Part shown: one piece after another, positions 8,378 through 15,701 of the stretch
Position numbering within the stretch: position 1 is the first letter of the stretch
Layout of the letters: each line of letters begins with the position of its first letter
NCBI GenBank assembly: GCA_022710725.1
Contig: JAKLGK010000004.1
Location: 248,001-312,000 of the forward strand
Origin: Verrucomicrobiota bacterium
GTDB lineage: Bacteria > Verrucomicrobiota > Kiritimatiellia > CAIQIC01 > JAGNIJ01
Direction of reading: 5' to 3'
Length of the DNA stretch: 64,000 bases
Notes under the pieces: model-generated
What the model saw: only the letters and a program-made list of their open reading frames with translations
What the model was told of the DNA's origin: nothing
Database searches by the model: none
Translations under genes and position numbers: made by a program

Positions 8378-9332
8378 GACGGGATGCCAGCGAGAACAGG
8401 TCGGCGCATCGGGGTTCCTGCCGGCCCCATTGATCGATGCGCTGATTCAACGCCTCGAGAGTCAGCGTGGCCAGCAGGCGGACCGACTCCGCCGGATCGT
8501 CGGCAAACTGGCGGCGCAGGTCGGCCGCCAGGTTCTCCACGAAGTTCCGCAGCGAGGCACAGGCCTTGCTTTTCCGGCAGCCTGCAGCCTGTTCGACCAC
8601 CGGATGGTTCAACGGCAGGCCCATGTGCCGCGCCAGGAGCAACATGCGATCGCGGGCGCCCAGCGCCGCGAACCATTCCTCCGCGTGTTCGCGGGCCAGG
8701 GCTTCGTACTCGCGGCGCGCCACTTCGTCGGCCGGGCTCGCGGCATCCGGCAACAGGTCTTCCAGCGCCAGGCGGCCGGACTCCGCGGAATTCACGGGAC
8801 TGCTCAACGAGACCTGCCCAGCCGGCGCGAACTCGCGGGCCAGGTACTCGCGGGCGGCATCCCTCATCAGCAGCACGGCGCCTCCCGCGACGGCCTGCAT
8901 GGGCGAATTCGCATCAGGTGGAACACGGGCGAACAGCCAGTCCTTGTACCGCTTGCCCTCCCGCGTCTGGCGGGCGGTCAGGTGGGTCTCAAAAAGATGC
9001 CATCCGTCCCGGTCCGTAAGGGCGCGGGCCTCGCCCGGGGCATTGACGCGAAACGCATAGCGGCTCACCAGGCGGCGGAAGTGAAAGCCGGCAAAGGAGG
9101 CGAGCGACTCCTGGACGGCGTGGCGGCACAGACCGAGCGCGCACAACGCGCGCCACTCGGCCCAGGCCTGCTCATCCAGCCATTCCGGGTGTTCGCGCTG
9201 CGTCCAGGCCGCAATCGGCGGCTCCGCCTCGCCGCCCGGTCCGGCCGGGCCCGCGCTCTTTTTCCGACGCGTCACGACACGCCCCCTCGCTTCCTTTCGT
9301 CCCCTCGGTCGCGAATGATCTTTCCTATCCAT
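8355..9332 (-). CDS. Atypical sigma-70-like protein
   Basis: About 325 residues. The second half reads like a diverged sigma factor: a LEDLLPDAASPADEVARREY linker as seen between sigma regions 2 and 4, then a region-4-like helix set ending ACASLRNFVENLAADLRRQF. The usual EIAxxLGxSxGTVKSR helix-turn-helix is replaced by a segment with two cysteines (AAGCRKSKAC). The N-terminal region is not clearly sigma region 2. The start is uncertain: ATG codons occur at 9428, 9356 and 9332 and a GTG at 9278; none has a strong SD. It is divergent from the coiled-coil/KTSC gene and overlaps the next gene. Sigma ancestry is inferred from pattern only. Confidence 0.6.
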   Translation of the reverse strand: MDRKDHSRPRGRKEARGRVVTRRKKSAGPAGPGGEAEPPIAAWTQREHPEWLDEQAWAEWRALCALGLCRHAVQESLASFAGFHFRRLVSRYAFRVNAPGEARALTDRDGWHLFETHLTARQTREGKRYKDWLFARVPPDANSPMQAVAGGAVLLMRDAAREYLAREFAPAGQVSLSSPVNSAESGRLALEDLLPDAASPADEVARREYEALAREHAEEWFAALGARDRMLLLARHMGLPLNHPVVEQAAGCRKSKACASLRNFVENLAADLRRQFADDPAESVRLLATLTLEALNQRIDQWGRQEPRCADLFSLASRHEETTPG

Positions 9333-9463
9333 AGAAAGGTAGAAGGTCGCGCTCATTCCACAACAAAAAAAGGCGCCGATTGCGTTTTCCAGAAAAAGGT
9401 TGATGTTGGCCCGGATATTCGATTCCATCTCGGGGACGGAACCATAATCGGAAGGAGGCTCGT

Positions 9464-10390
9464 ATGGCGGCTTCGGGCAAAATGTTGGGCATCGTGGCGG
9501 GCGTGGTGGCGTTGATCCTGCTGGTGGCGTGCGGGGGGCTGGTGTTCCTGAACCAGCAACAGGCCAAGGAAGCTGCCGGGCTGAAGGATGCGTTCCTCAA
9601 GGCGGCGTCCGCCGCGGGCATCGCGGATCTGACGCCCGAGTCGCTCAAGGACCCTGCCGCCCTGCAGCGGGTACAGGACACGATCACGGCACAGGGCCAG
9701 GAACTCGCGACCACGAAGGACGCGCTGACGACCGCGGGCACGGAAGCCGCGAACGCCAAGTCGGAAGCGGCCGCCCAGATCCAGAAGGCCCAGGAACAGG
9801 CCGCCCAGGTCGCCGAACTCACGACGCAGCTGGCCGGCAAGGACGGCGAAATCACGACCGCGAAGGCCGCCGCCGACAAGGCCGCGCAGGAAAGGCAGGC
9901 CGCGCAGCAGGAAGCCGCCAAGCTGAAGACCGACCTGGATGCGGCGACGAAGAAGGTGCAGGAACTGGAAGCGGCGGCGGCGCCCGCCCCCACGGCAGAG
10001 GGTGCCGAAGCGGCGGCAGAAGGCGGCGCGACGGAGGCCGTGGAAGCCGCGGCAGAAGGCGCCGAAGAGGCCGCGCCGGCGGCACCCGCCGAGGAGCCGG
10101 AGCCGGAAGGCCGGGGCATCGGGAAGTCGGAGATGTTCCGCTCCATCAAGTACACGGCCGCCGACCAGGTGCTGGTCCTGAAGCTCGCGGACGGACAGAA
10201 GCTGACATACAAGGACGTCCCCGAGCCGGTCTACGGCGGCATGCTGAATTCCGCGGACATCGACAAGTACTACCGCTTCAAGATCCAGGGCGTCTTCTCC
10301 AGCACGCCGGAGGATAAGCAGGCGATCCGGGACTTCTGGCGCAACATCAACAACAGGCCGGTTCGCGGCGACCTGAAGGTCATCGAATAG
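9464..10390 (+). CDS. Membrane-anchored coiled-coil protein with KTSC-like C-terminus
   Basis: A 308-residue protein. Residues 7-29 form a hydrophobic anchor or uncleaved signal. Residues 35-170 are a long Ala/Gln/Lys/Glu-rich coiled coil. A Pro/Ala/Glu linker follows to about 218. The C-terminal 85 residues resemble a KTSC domain: RSIKYTAADQVLVLKLADG, then YKDVPEPVYGGMLNS and YYRFKIQG. KTSC occurs as a small stand-alone domain or at protein C-termini and its role is unclear. A GAAGGAGG sequence fixes the start. The gene is divergent from the sigma-like gene and is followed by a strong GC hairpin. Confidence 0.75.
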   Translation: MAASGKMLGIVAGVVALILLVACGGLVFLNQQQAKEAAGLKDAFLKAASAAGIADLTPESLKDPAALQRVQDTITAQGQELATTKDALTTAGTEAANAKSEAAAQIQKAQEQAAQVAELTTQLAGKDGEITTAKAAADKAAQERQAAQQEAAKLKTDLDAATKKVQELEAAAAPAPTAEGAEAAAEGGATEAVEAAAEGAEEAAPAAPAEEPEPEGRGIGKSEMFRSIKYTAADQVLVLKLADGQKLTYKDVPEPVYGGMLNSADIDKYYRFKIQGVFSSTPEDKQAIRDFWRNINNRPVRGDLKVIE

Positions 10391-10393
10391 CGA

Positions 10394-10418
10394 TGACGCC
10401 GGCGCGAGGCCGGCGTCA
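10394..10418 (+). terminator. GC hairpin after the KTSC gene
   Basis: Perfect 10-base-pair stem (TGACGCCGGC / GCCGGCGTCA) with a five-base loop starting three bases after the stop codon and ending 16 bases before the tRNA. There is no T-run. Confidence 0.55.
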
Positions 10419-10434
10419 GGATTCGGCATTCAAC

Positions 10435-10516
10435 GGGCGAGTGGCGGAACTGGCAGACGCGCAGGACTTAGGATCCTGTCCCGTGAGGGGTCCGGGTTCA
10501 ACTCCCGGCTCGCCCA
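10435..10516 (+). tRNA. tRNA-Leu (anticodon UAG)
   Basis: Acceptor strands GGGCGAG / CTCGCCC, anticodon stem CAGGA / TCCTG with loop CTTAGGA giving anticodon TAG, a class II variable arm (CCCGTGAGGGG) and a GGGTTCAACTCCC T-arm. The 3' CCA is not encoded. Confidence 0.95.
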
Positions 10517-10549
10517 CCCCACCCCGGCCGGCGGCGCGGGGTTTCCGGA

Positions 10550-12283
10550 TCAGGAAAGCAGCCGGGCGAGTTCCACGGCCAGCAGGCAAACATCGTCTTC
10601 GAAATCGGTCGCGCCCTTGAATTGGCGCGCGGCGGCCACGAGGTCGGTCAGCAGCGCCCCGGGCTCCTTCGGCAACAGCTTCTGCAGCGAGGCCACCATC
10701 TCGTGGTCCTCGAAGAGTTCGCGGTTGGTGCCCTCCGCCTCGCTCAACCCGTCGGTATAGAACAGCAGGACGTCGCCCGGCTCGAGGATCCCCGTGGCGG
10801 ACCCGTACGAGGCCGTGTCGAAGAGGCCGAGGGCGGGCCCCTTGCCGCCTTCCCCGGCGGGCAGCATGCTGACGGTGCCGGCGCTGCGCCGCAAGTGGAA
10901 CGGAAACGGATGGCCCGCGGTCGTGTACTGCATCCGGCCGGTCTTCAAGTCGAGCACGAGATAGCAGGCGGTCGTGAAGGTCAGCTGTTCCGTCTGGCTG
11001 AAGATGCCAGTATAGGCGCGGTTCAGCTGGGTCAGGAACGCGGCGGGATCGCCGGCGATGGGCGCCAGTTCCTCCATCAGGCCCCGGATGGTCGCTACGA
11101 CGAGGGCGGCGCGCATGCCGTGGCCGGCCACGTCGGAGATGAACAGGCCCGCCTGGCTGTCGGAAAGCACCAGCATGTCGAAGAAATCGCCCCCGACGGC
11201 GCCGCTGGGGAGATAGAGGTGGCCCACCTTCAGGATGCTGTCCTCGGCCTTCGCGCCGCGCGGAAAGACGGGATGCTGCCGGGGCAGGAAGGCCTGCTGG
11301 ATCTCCCGTGCCATGATCTGGTCGCTCTCGAGCAGGGTGTTCTTCTCCTGGAGCTCGCGGGCGAAGCATTCGAGCTGGTACTGGGCCTGCTTGAGGTTGG
11401 TGATATCGAGGACGGAGAGCACCATGCCGGTAAGCTCGTCGTCGGCGTTCACGTTCGGGGCGACGGAGCCCTGGGCATAGAACGTCGCGCCATCGACGCG
11501 CCGCATCTCCAACTCGCCGACCCAGACGTTGTGCCCGCTGACGTTCTGCAGGATCTCGTCCGCCTTGTCCGGCTCCGCGAGGAACTCCCGCAGGTTCCGC
11601 CCGATCATGTGCTCGGTGGCCGCTTCGCCGCACAGGGCGGTCATCGCGGGGTTGCAGAAGCTGATGGCCCCCTCGAGGTCGGCGATGGCGATGCCGTCGC
11701 CGGAGTTCTGAATGGCGGTGTACCCGGTGCGCAGGCGCTCCTCGGCCTCCTTGCGCCACGAGATGTCGCGGATGAAGAAACTCAAGTAGTCCCGGGCGGA
11801 GAGGTGGAGGTGGTTGGCGGAGATCTCGGCGGGAAAGATCGTCCCGTCGCCCCGGAGGCAATAGGCCTGGATCAGGGTATAGCGGTCGTTCTCGAGGTTC
11901 TTGCGGATCGTGGGAACCAGGTCCTCGCTCGCGCCGGAGATCAGCTCCACGATGTTGCGGCCCACGATCTCCGCACGCTCCCCGCGGAAGAACTGGATGG
12001 CCCGCGGGTTCACGCTGGCGATCCGGCCGTTCTGGTCGGTGATCAGCGTGGCGTCGTAGACGTTCTGGAGGATCTCCTGGAAGTCGGAGCTGCCGAGGTC
12101 GGAGGCGTCCCCGGTCTTCTTGGGGATCTTGATGGTCACGCGGCCGGTGCGGCGCGTCTGCGCGGGGCCGGGGCCGAACGAGGAGGCCAGCTGCTCCTTG
12201 AGATGCGGGGTGATGTCGATCCGCATCGTGGTGGAAAACACTTCTTCCTTCGGGGCCTCTTCGCCTGATTGCTCTTCCGTCAT
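10550..12283 (-). CDS. PAS-domain PP2C-type (SpoIIE) phosphatase
   Basis: A 577-residue cytoplasmic signalling protein. A charged N-terminal 65 residues is followed by two PAS sensor domains (about 66-168 and 176-288), a short coiled linker (to about 318), and a SpoIIE/RsbU-type PP2C serine phosphatase domain to the end. Metal-binding motifs are visible: GGDFFDM near 355, SDVAGHGMRAAL near 375, and GDVLLFYTDGLSEA near 495. Such proteins dephosphorylate anti-anti-sigma proteins in partner-switching pathways. The start is the ATG with GGAG five bases upstream. It lies 34 bases after argH on the same strand, and no anti-sigma or STAS gene is adjacent. Confidence 0.88.
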   Translation of the reverse strand: MTEEQSGEEAPKEEVFSTTMRIDITPHLKEQLASSFGPGPAQTRRTGRVTIKIPKKTGDASDLGSSDFQEILQNVYDATLITDQNGRIASVNPRAIQFFRGERAEIVGRNIVELISGASEDLVPTIRKNLENDRYTLIQAYCLRGDGTIFPAEISANHLHLSARDYLSFFIRDISWRKEAEERLRTGYTAIQNSGDGIAIADLEGAISFCNPAMTALCGEAATEHMIGRNLREFLAEPDKADEILQNVSGHNVWVGELEMRRVDGATFYAQGSVAPNVNADDELTGMVLSVLDITNLKQAQYQLECFARELQEKNTLLESDQIMAREIQQAFLPRQHPVFPRGAKAEDSILKVGHLYLPSGAVGGDFFDMLVLSDSQAGLFISDVAGHGMRAALVVATIRGLMEELAPIAGDPAAFLTQLNRAYTGIFSQTEQLTFTTACYLVLDLKTGRMQYTTAGHPFPFHLRRSAGTVSMLPAGEGGKGPALGLFDTASYGSATGILEPGDVLLFYTDGLSEAEGTNRELFEDHEMVASLQKLLPKEPGALLTDLVAAARQFKGATDFEDDVCLLAVELARLLS

Positions 12284-12317
12284 GCGCACTCCGTCCGGCC
12301 GCCCGGGGCCCGGGATT

Positions 12318-13694
12318 TCACAGCCGCCATGCCACGCCCATCAACCGCGAGAATGCCTTTTCGAGTTTCCGCCGCTCGTCCTGCGCGAACCGCGCCAGAT
12401 CGCGGCACCGGGCCAGGTCGGCCTGGAAATCCAGGCCGGCCGGCGCGCCGAGATGCGTTTTCCGCGCGATCGCCGCGTCGGGATCCATCCGGCCCAGCTC
12501 ATCCAGGTGGGCCTTGACGTGATGGTAGGCCTCCCGGAACGGCATGCCGCCGGCCACCAGTTCCAACGCCCGGTCTGTCGCGAAAACGTCGGGGGTGAAG
12601 GCCGCCCGCAGCGCCTCCGGGTGGACCTCGATGCCGCCGACCAGCCGCCCGAGAATCCGCAACGTATCCCGGGTGACCGAGAGGCCCTTCAAGAACGGGC
12701 CCTTGGCTTCCTGGATGTCCCGGTTGTAGCCCGACGGCGCCGCGCGGACCAGCTCGCCGACGAGGGCGGCCGAGGACGCGACCGCCGCGGCCCGGGCCCG
12801 CACCAGTTCCAGCACGTCGGGGTTCCGTTTCTGGGGCATGATGCTGCTGCCCGTGCAGAAACCGGAGGGCAGCGTGAAGTAGCCGAACTCCGGCATGCTC
12901 CACAGGATCAGGTCCTGCGCCAGCCGCGACAGGGTGCCCATGATGCCCGCCAGCGCGGACAGGATGGCCTGTTCGTTCCGGCCCCGGGCATTGTTCGCAT
13001 ACAGGACATTGTGGATCGGCCGGCTGAATCCCAGCAGGTCGGCCACGAGTTGCCGGTCGATCGGCAGCGGGACGCCGTAGCTCGCCGCGGAGCCCAGCGG
13101 GCACTGGTCGTTCAGCGAGTACACGGCCAGCAGCAGGGCCGCGTCGTCCAGCAGCCCTTCCGCGTGCGCATCCGCCCACAGGCCCACCGACGACGGCATG
13201 GCGGGCTGCATGTGGGTCCGCCCCACCATCGGCACGGCGGCGTGCCGCCGGGCAAACTCGACAAGAACCCGGGCCAGTCCGCCCGCCGACTCGATCACTT
13301 CGATCAGCCGCACCTTGGCATGGAGCCGGAGATCGAGGGCCACCTGGTCGTTCCGGCTCCGGCCGGTATGCACCTTGCGGCCGGCCTCGCCGAGCTTCTC
13401 GGTGAGCATCCGCTCGACCGCCAGATGGATATCCTGGTCCGCCAGCCCGATCCGCAACCCGCCGGCCCGCGCCTTGCCGACGATGCCGATGAGGGCGCGG
13501 ACCACCTTCCGGCATTCCGCGGCCGTGATCACGGGCGGATCGACCGGCATGCGGGAAAGCATGGTGACGTGGGCGGCGGTCCCGAGCGCATCGGCCTCGG
13601 CCAGGGCCAGGTCCAGGGCGATGTCATCCCCGGCCGTGTACGCGAGCACTTCCGGGTCGATTGCGCCGACCGTCGTTAGCCGATTCCGGACCAT
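12318..13694 (-). CDS. argH: Argininosuccinate lyase
   Basis: A 458-residue enzyme that splits argininosuccinate into arginine and fumarate, the last step of arginine synthesis. The fumarase-superfamily signature GSSIMPQKRNPD is present, with HTGRSRNDQ and GRTHMQPA. The N-terminus is shorter than usual and lacks the WGGRF segment of typical ArgH; an in-frame stop two codons before the ATG rules out a longer start. Other motifs are diverged (SGYNRDIQEAK), so it is a divergent ArgH or a related lyase. A promoter-like TTGACT, 16 bases, TAGGCT lies about 22-50 bases upstream. The phosphatase gene follows at 34 bases. Confidence 0.85.
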   Translation of the reverse strand: MVRNRLTTVGAIDPEVLAYTAGDDIALDLALAEADALGTAAHVTMLSRMPVDPPVITAAECRKVVRALIGIVGKARAGGLRIGLADQDIHLAVERMLTEKLGEAGRKVHTGRSRNDQVALDLRLHAKVRLIEVIESAGGLARVLVEFARRHAAVPMVGRTHMQPAMPSSVGLWADAHAEGLLDDAALLLAVYSLNDQCPLGSAASYGVPLPIDRQLVADLLGFSRPIHNVLYANNARGRNEQAILSALAGIMGTLSRLAQDLILWSMPEFGYFTLPSGFCTGSSIMPQKRNPDVLELVRARAAAVASSAALVGELVRAAPSGYNRDIQEAKGPFLKGLSVTRDTLRILGRLVGGIEVHPEALRAAFTPDVFATDRALELVAGGMPFREAYHHVKAHLDELGRMDPDAAIARKTHLGAPAGLDFQADLARCRDLARFAQDERRKLEKAFSRLMGVAWRL

Positions 13695-13722
13695 GGGTCA
13701 CCGTCTGGTTTATCTTCGGTCC

Positions 13723-13750
13723 AGCCTATAGACTGCCCGTCCGGAGTCAA
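13723..13750 (-). promoter_or_regulatory. Probable argH promoter
   Basis: On the minus strand, TTGACT (13745-13750), 16 bases, then TAGGCT; an alternative TATAGG lies two bases closer. Predicted transcription starts about 20 bases before the argH ATG. Confidence 0.55.
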
Positions 13751-13809
13751 GCGCGCACGACCTTCCGGCCGGAAACCCGATCCGCGGGCCGGATCCGCGG
13801 CGCCGGCCA

Positions 13810-13837
13810 TGTATCACAGTTTATAAACTGTGATACA
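13810..13837. terminator. 28-base perfect palindrome after a five-gene operon
   Basis: The half-site TGTATCACAGTTTA is followed directly by its exact reverse complement, with no loop bases. It starts 33 bases past the stop of the last gene of the fmdB operon and about 60 bases upstream of the argH -35 box. It is AT-rich in a GC-rich setting. It could be a terminator hairpin for the operon or a dimeric-regulator operator for argH; a T-run is missing, so I cannot choose. Confidence 0.6.
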
Positions 13838-13869
13838 CGCGCGAGAGGCGCCGTTGCGGCGTCGGCTCC

Positions 13870-15213
13870 TCAACGGGGCGCTTCCCGGCTGGCTTCGTCG
13901 ACGAAGCGTTGCATCTCCGCACGGGGCCATTCCCGCTCCATCGCGCCGGGTTCCGCGGCCTTCGGACTGAACTCCGCCTCCGCTGCGTCGACAAATCGGG
14001 CGCGATCGCGCTGCTCTTCCTTGTAGGCCGCAAGAGCCTCGTCGGCGGCCCGCAGCAGCTCGCGCAGGCGCGCCTCCCCGGGGCGGGACGACCGCAGCCA
14101 GCCGAACAGGCCCGGCGGCCGACCCGGCGCCAGGGCGGAAAGATACGCCAGGTACAGATCACGAACCCGCCGCAGGCCGGCATCCAGCCCGAAGCCTTGC
14201 GTGCCCAGGCCGACCTGCAGCCGCAGGGCCACCGCCGGCAGCCAGGGCTCCGCCCGATACGGGATCAACTCCTCCATCGTGAGGCTTTCCGGCAGGTGGC
14301 GCGCCGAGATCTCGGGCCACTCGCCCGGCCGCGCCGTCAACCGGGCCTCGAACTCCGCCAGCGTGTCCGCCGCGGAGCGTTCCCCGATGCGGCGGACCTG
14401 CGCCTGGCGCGCCAGCCAGAGCTCCCAGTGCTTCTCCACCTCGCGCGAGTCATCCTGCTGCAACACGATCCGGGCGAGACCGGAGGCCGCCATCGATGGC
14501 GATTCGATCAGGGCATCGACCATGCGATCCCACAGGCCCGGATCGGCCGGGGATGAAAACAGCCAGTCCGCAAACACGCCGCAAAAAGCCTTCTCGCTCC
14601 AGCGACCCGCGGGTAGAAAGCGCAAGGCCAGCAGGTCGGACACGGACAGCGGAGCGCCTTCCTCCCATCGCTTCAGCGCCAGCCGGCCGTTCCGCGCGCG
14701 CAGCGACGGGTACAGGTTCTGCGCCAACCCCACCGACAACCAGGCGGGCGCCTCGGCCAGGGCGGCGTGACGCGCCGACGAAGGCTGCCGGGCCGCGAGA
14801 TAGCGGTTCACCAGCAATCCGCACAGGGCTTCCAGGAGATCCTCCTGGTCCAGCCGTTCTACGTTCGTGATTTCCAGTTTCTGTACAAGGCCCCGGTCGG
14901 TCCAGCCCTGGATGCCCACGGCCCGGCCGGGGGCCGCCGCGTCCGACCGCGCGGCGAGCACGATGGGCTGGTTCCTCGAGAAAGGAATCGGCTGGCCGAG
15001 AAAGGATTCGAGCCGCCCGGCGGCATCCTCCGCGGCCAGGGCCAGCGCCAGCGCATCCGCGGAGGGCAGCCCCTTGACCGCGAAGCGACGGCTGGCGCTG
15101 AACACGGCGCGCGGCGCGGCATTCGTGTTCGGTTCTTCCGCCGGCGCCCCCGCCCCCAGGCCCGCCGCCGCCAGCAGGGCCGCCGCCGCAACAGGCCTGG
15201 TCATCGCGCGCAT
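13870..15213 (-). CDS. Exported protein of unknown function
   Basis: A 447-residue protein with a signal peptide (Ala/Leu-rich residues 8-24, then AEEP). Mostly helical with many Leu/Ala/Arg, including a WLSVGLAQNLYPSL segment like the region after the active site in some peptidase-MA-type proteins, but no HExxH motif is present. I do not recognise a family. A second in-frame ATG three codons in is equally possible. Last gene of the fmdB-to-dtd operon, four bases after dtd, and followed by the 28-base palindrome. Confidence 0.7.
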   Translation of the reverse strand: MRAMTRPVAAAALLAAAGLGAGAPAEEPNTNAAPRAVFSASRRFAVKGLPSADALALALAAEDAAGRLESFLGQPIPFSRNQPIVLAARSDAAAPGRAVGIQGWTDRGLVQKLEITNVERLDQEDLLEALCGLLVNRYLAARQPSSARHAALAEAPAWLSVGLAQNLYPSLRARNGRLALKRWEEGAPLSVSDLLALRFLPAGRWSEKAFCGVFADWLFSSPADPGLWDRMVDALIESPSMAASGLARIVLQQDDSREVEKHWELWLARQAQVRRIGERSAADTLAEFEARLTARPGEWPEISARHLPESLTMEELIPYRAEPWLPAVALRLQVGLGTQGFGLDAGLRRVRDLYLAYLSALAPGRPPGLFGWLRSSRPGEARLRELLRAADEALAAYKEEQRDRARFVDAAEAEFSPKAAEPGAMEREWPRAEMQRFVDEASREAPR

Positions 15214-15217
15214 GGGT

Positions 15218-15673
15218 TCACGTCGCCGCGCGGCCCGTGCTTTCCATCAGGATCGTCACGGGCCCGTCGTTGGCGATCTCGACGAGCATGGTTTCCCGGA
15301 ACCGGCCGCGCTGGACCTCATAGCCGAGCGCCTCCAGCTCCGCGGCAAACGCCTCGCACATCGGCGCCGCCTGCTCCGGCGGCGCGGCCTCGATGTAGCC
15401 GGGGCGGTTGCCGTGGCGGCAGTCGCCGTACAGGGTGAACTGGCTGACGACCAGGAACGCCCCCTCGCCGGGCGCGAGCGCCTTGTTCAGGCGGCCGTCC
15501 TCGTCGTCGTATACGCGGAGCTGGGCGGTCTTGTGGGCGAGGTAGCGCACGTCCTCCGGCGTGTCCGCGCGGGACACGCCCACGAGGATGACCGCGCCCC
15601 GCCCGATCCGGCCGACCGTTTCCCCGGCCACCGTGACGCGCGCCTCTCTCACGCGCTGGATGACCAGTTTCAT
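15218..15673 (-). CDS. dtd: D-aminoacyl-tRNA deacylase
   Basis: A 151-residue protein that hydrolyses D-amino acids wrongly attached to tRNA, guarding translation fidelity. It has the family start KLVIQRVREARVTV and both active-site signatures: SQFTLYGD near 78 and NDGPVTI near 137 (the Gly-Pro loop). Length is typical. It lies between the degenerate ABC ATPase and an exported unknown in a minus-strand operon, with 28 and four bases of spacing. Confidence 0.95.
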   Translation of the reverse strand: MKLVIQRVREARVTVAGETVGRIGRGAVILVGVSRADTPEDVRYLAHKTAQLRVYDDEDGRLNKALAPGEGAFLVVSQFTLYGDCRHGNRPGYIEAAPPEQAAPMCEAFAAELEALGYEVQRGRFRETMLVEIANDGPVTILMESTGRAAT

Positions 15674-15701
15674 GGAGCCGGCCCGCCGGCGTCCGTCCGC
15701 C

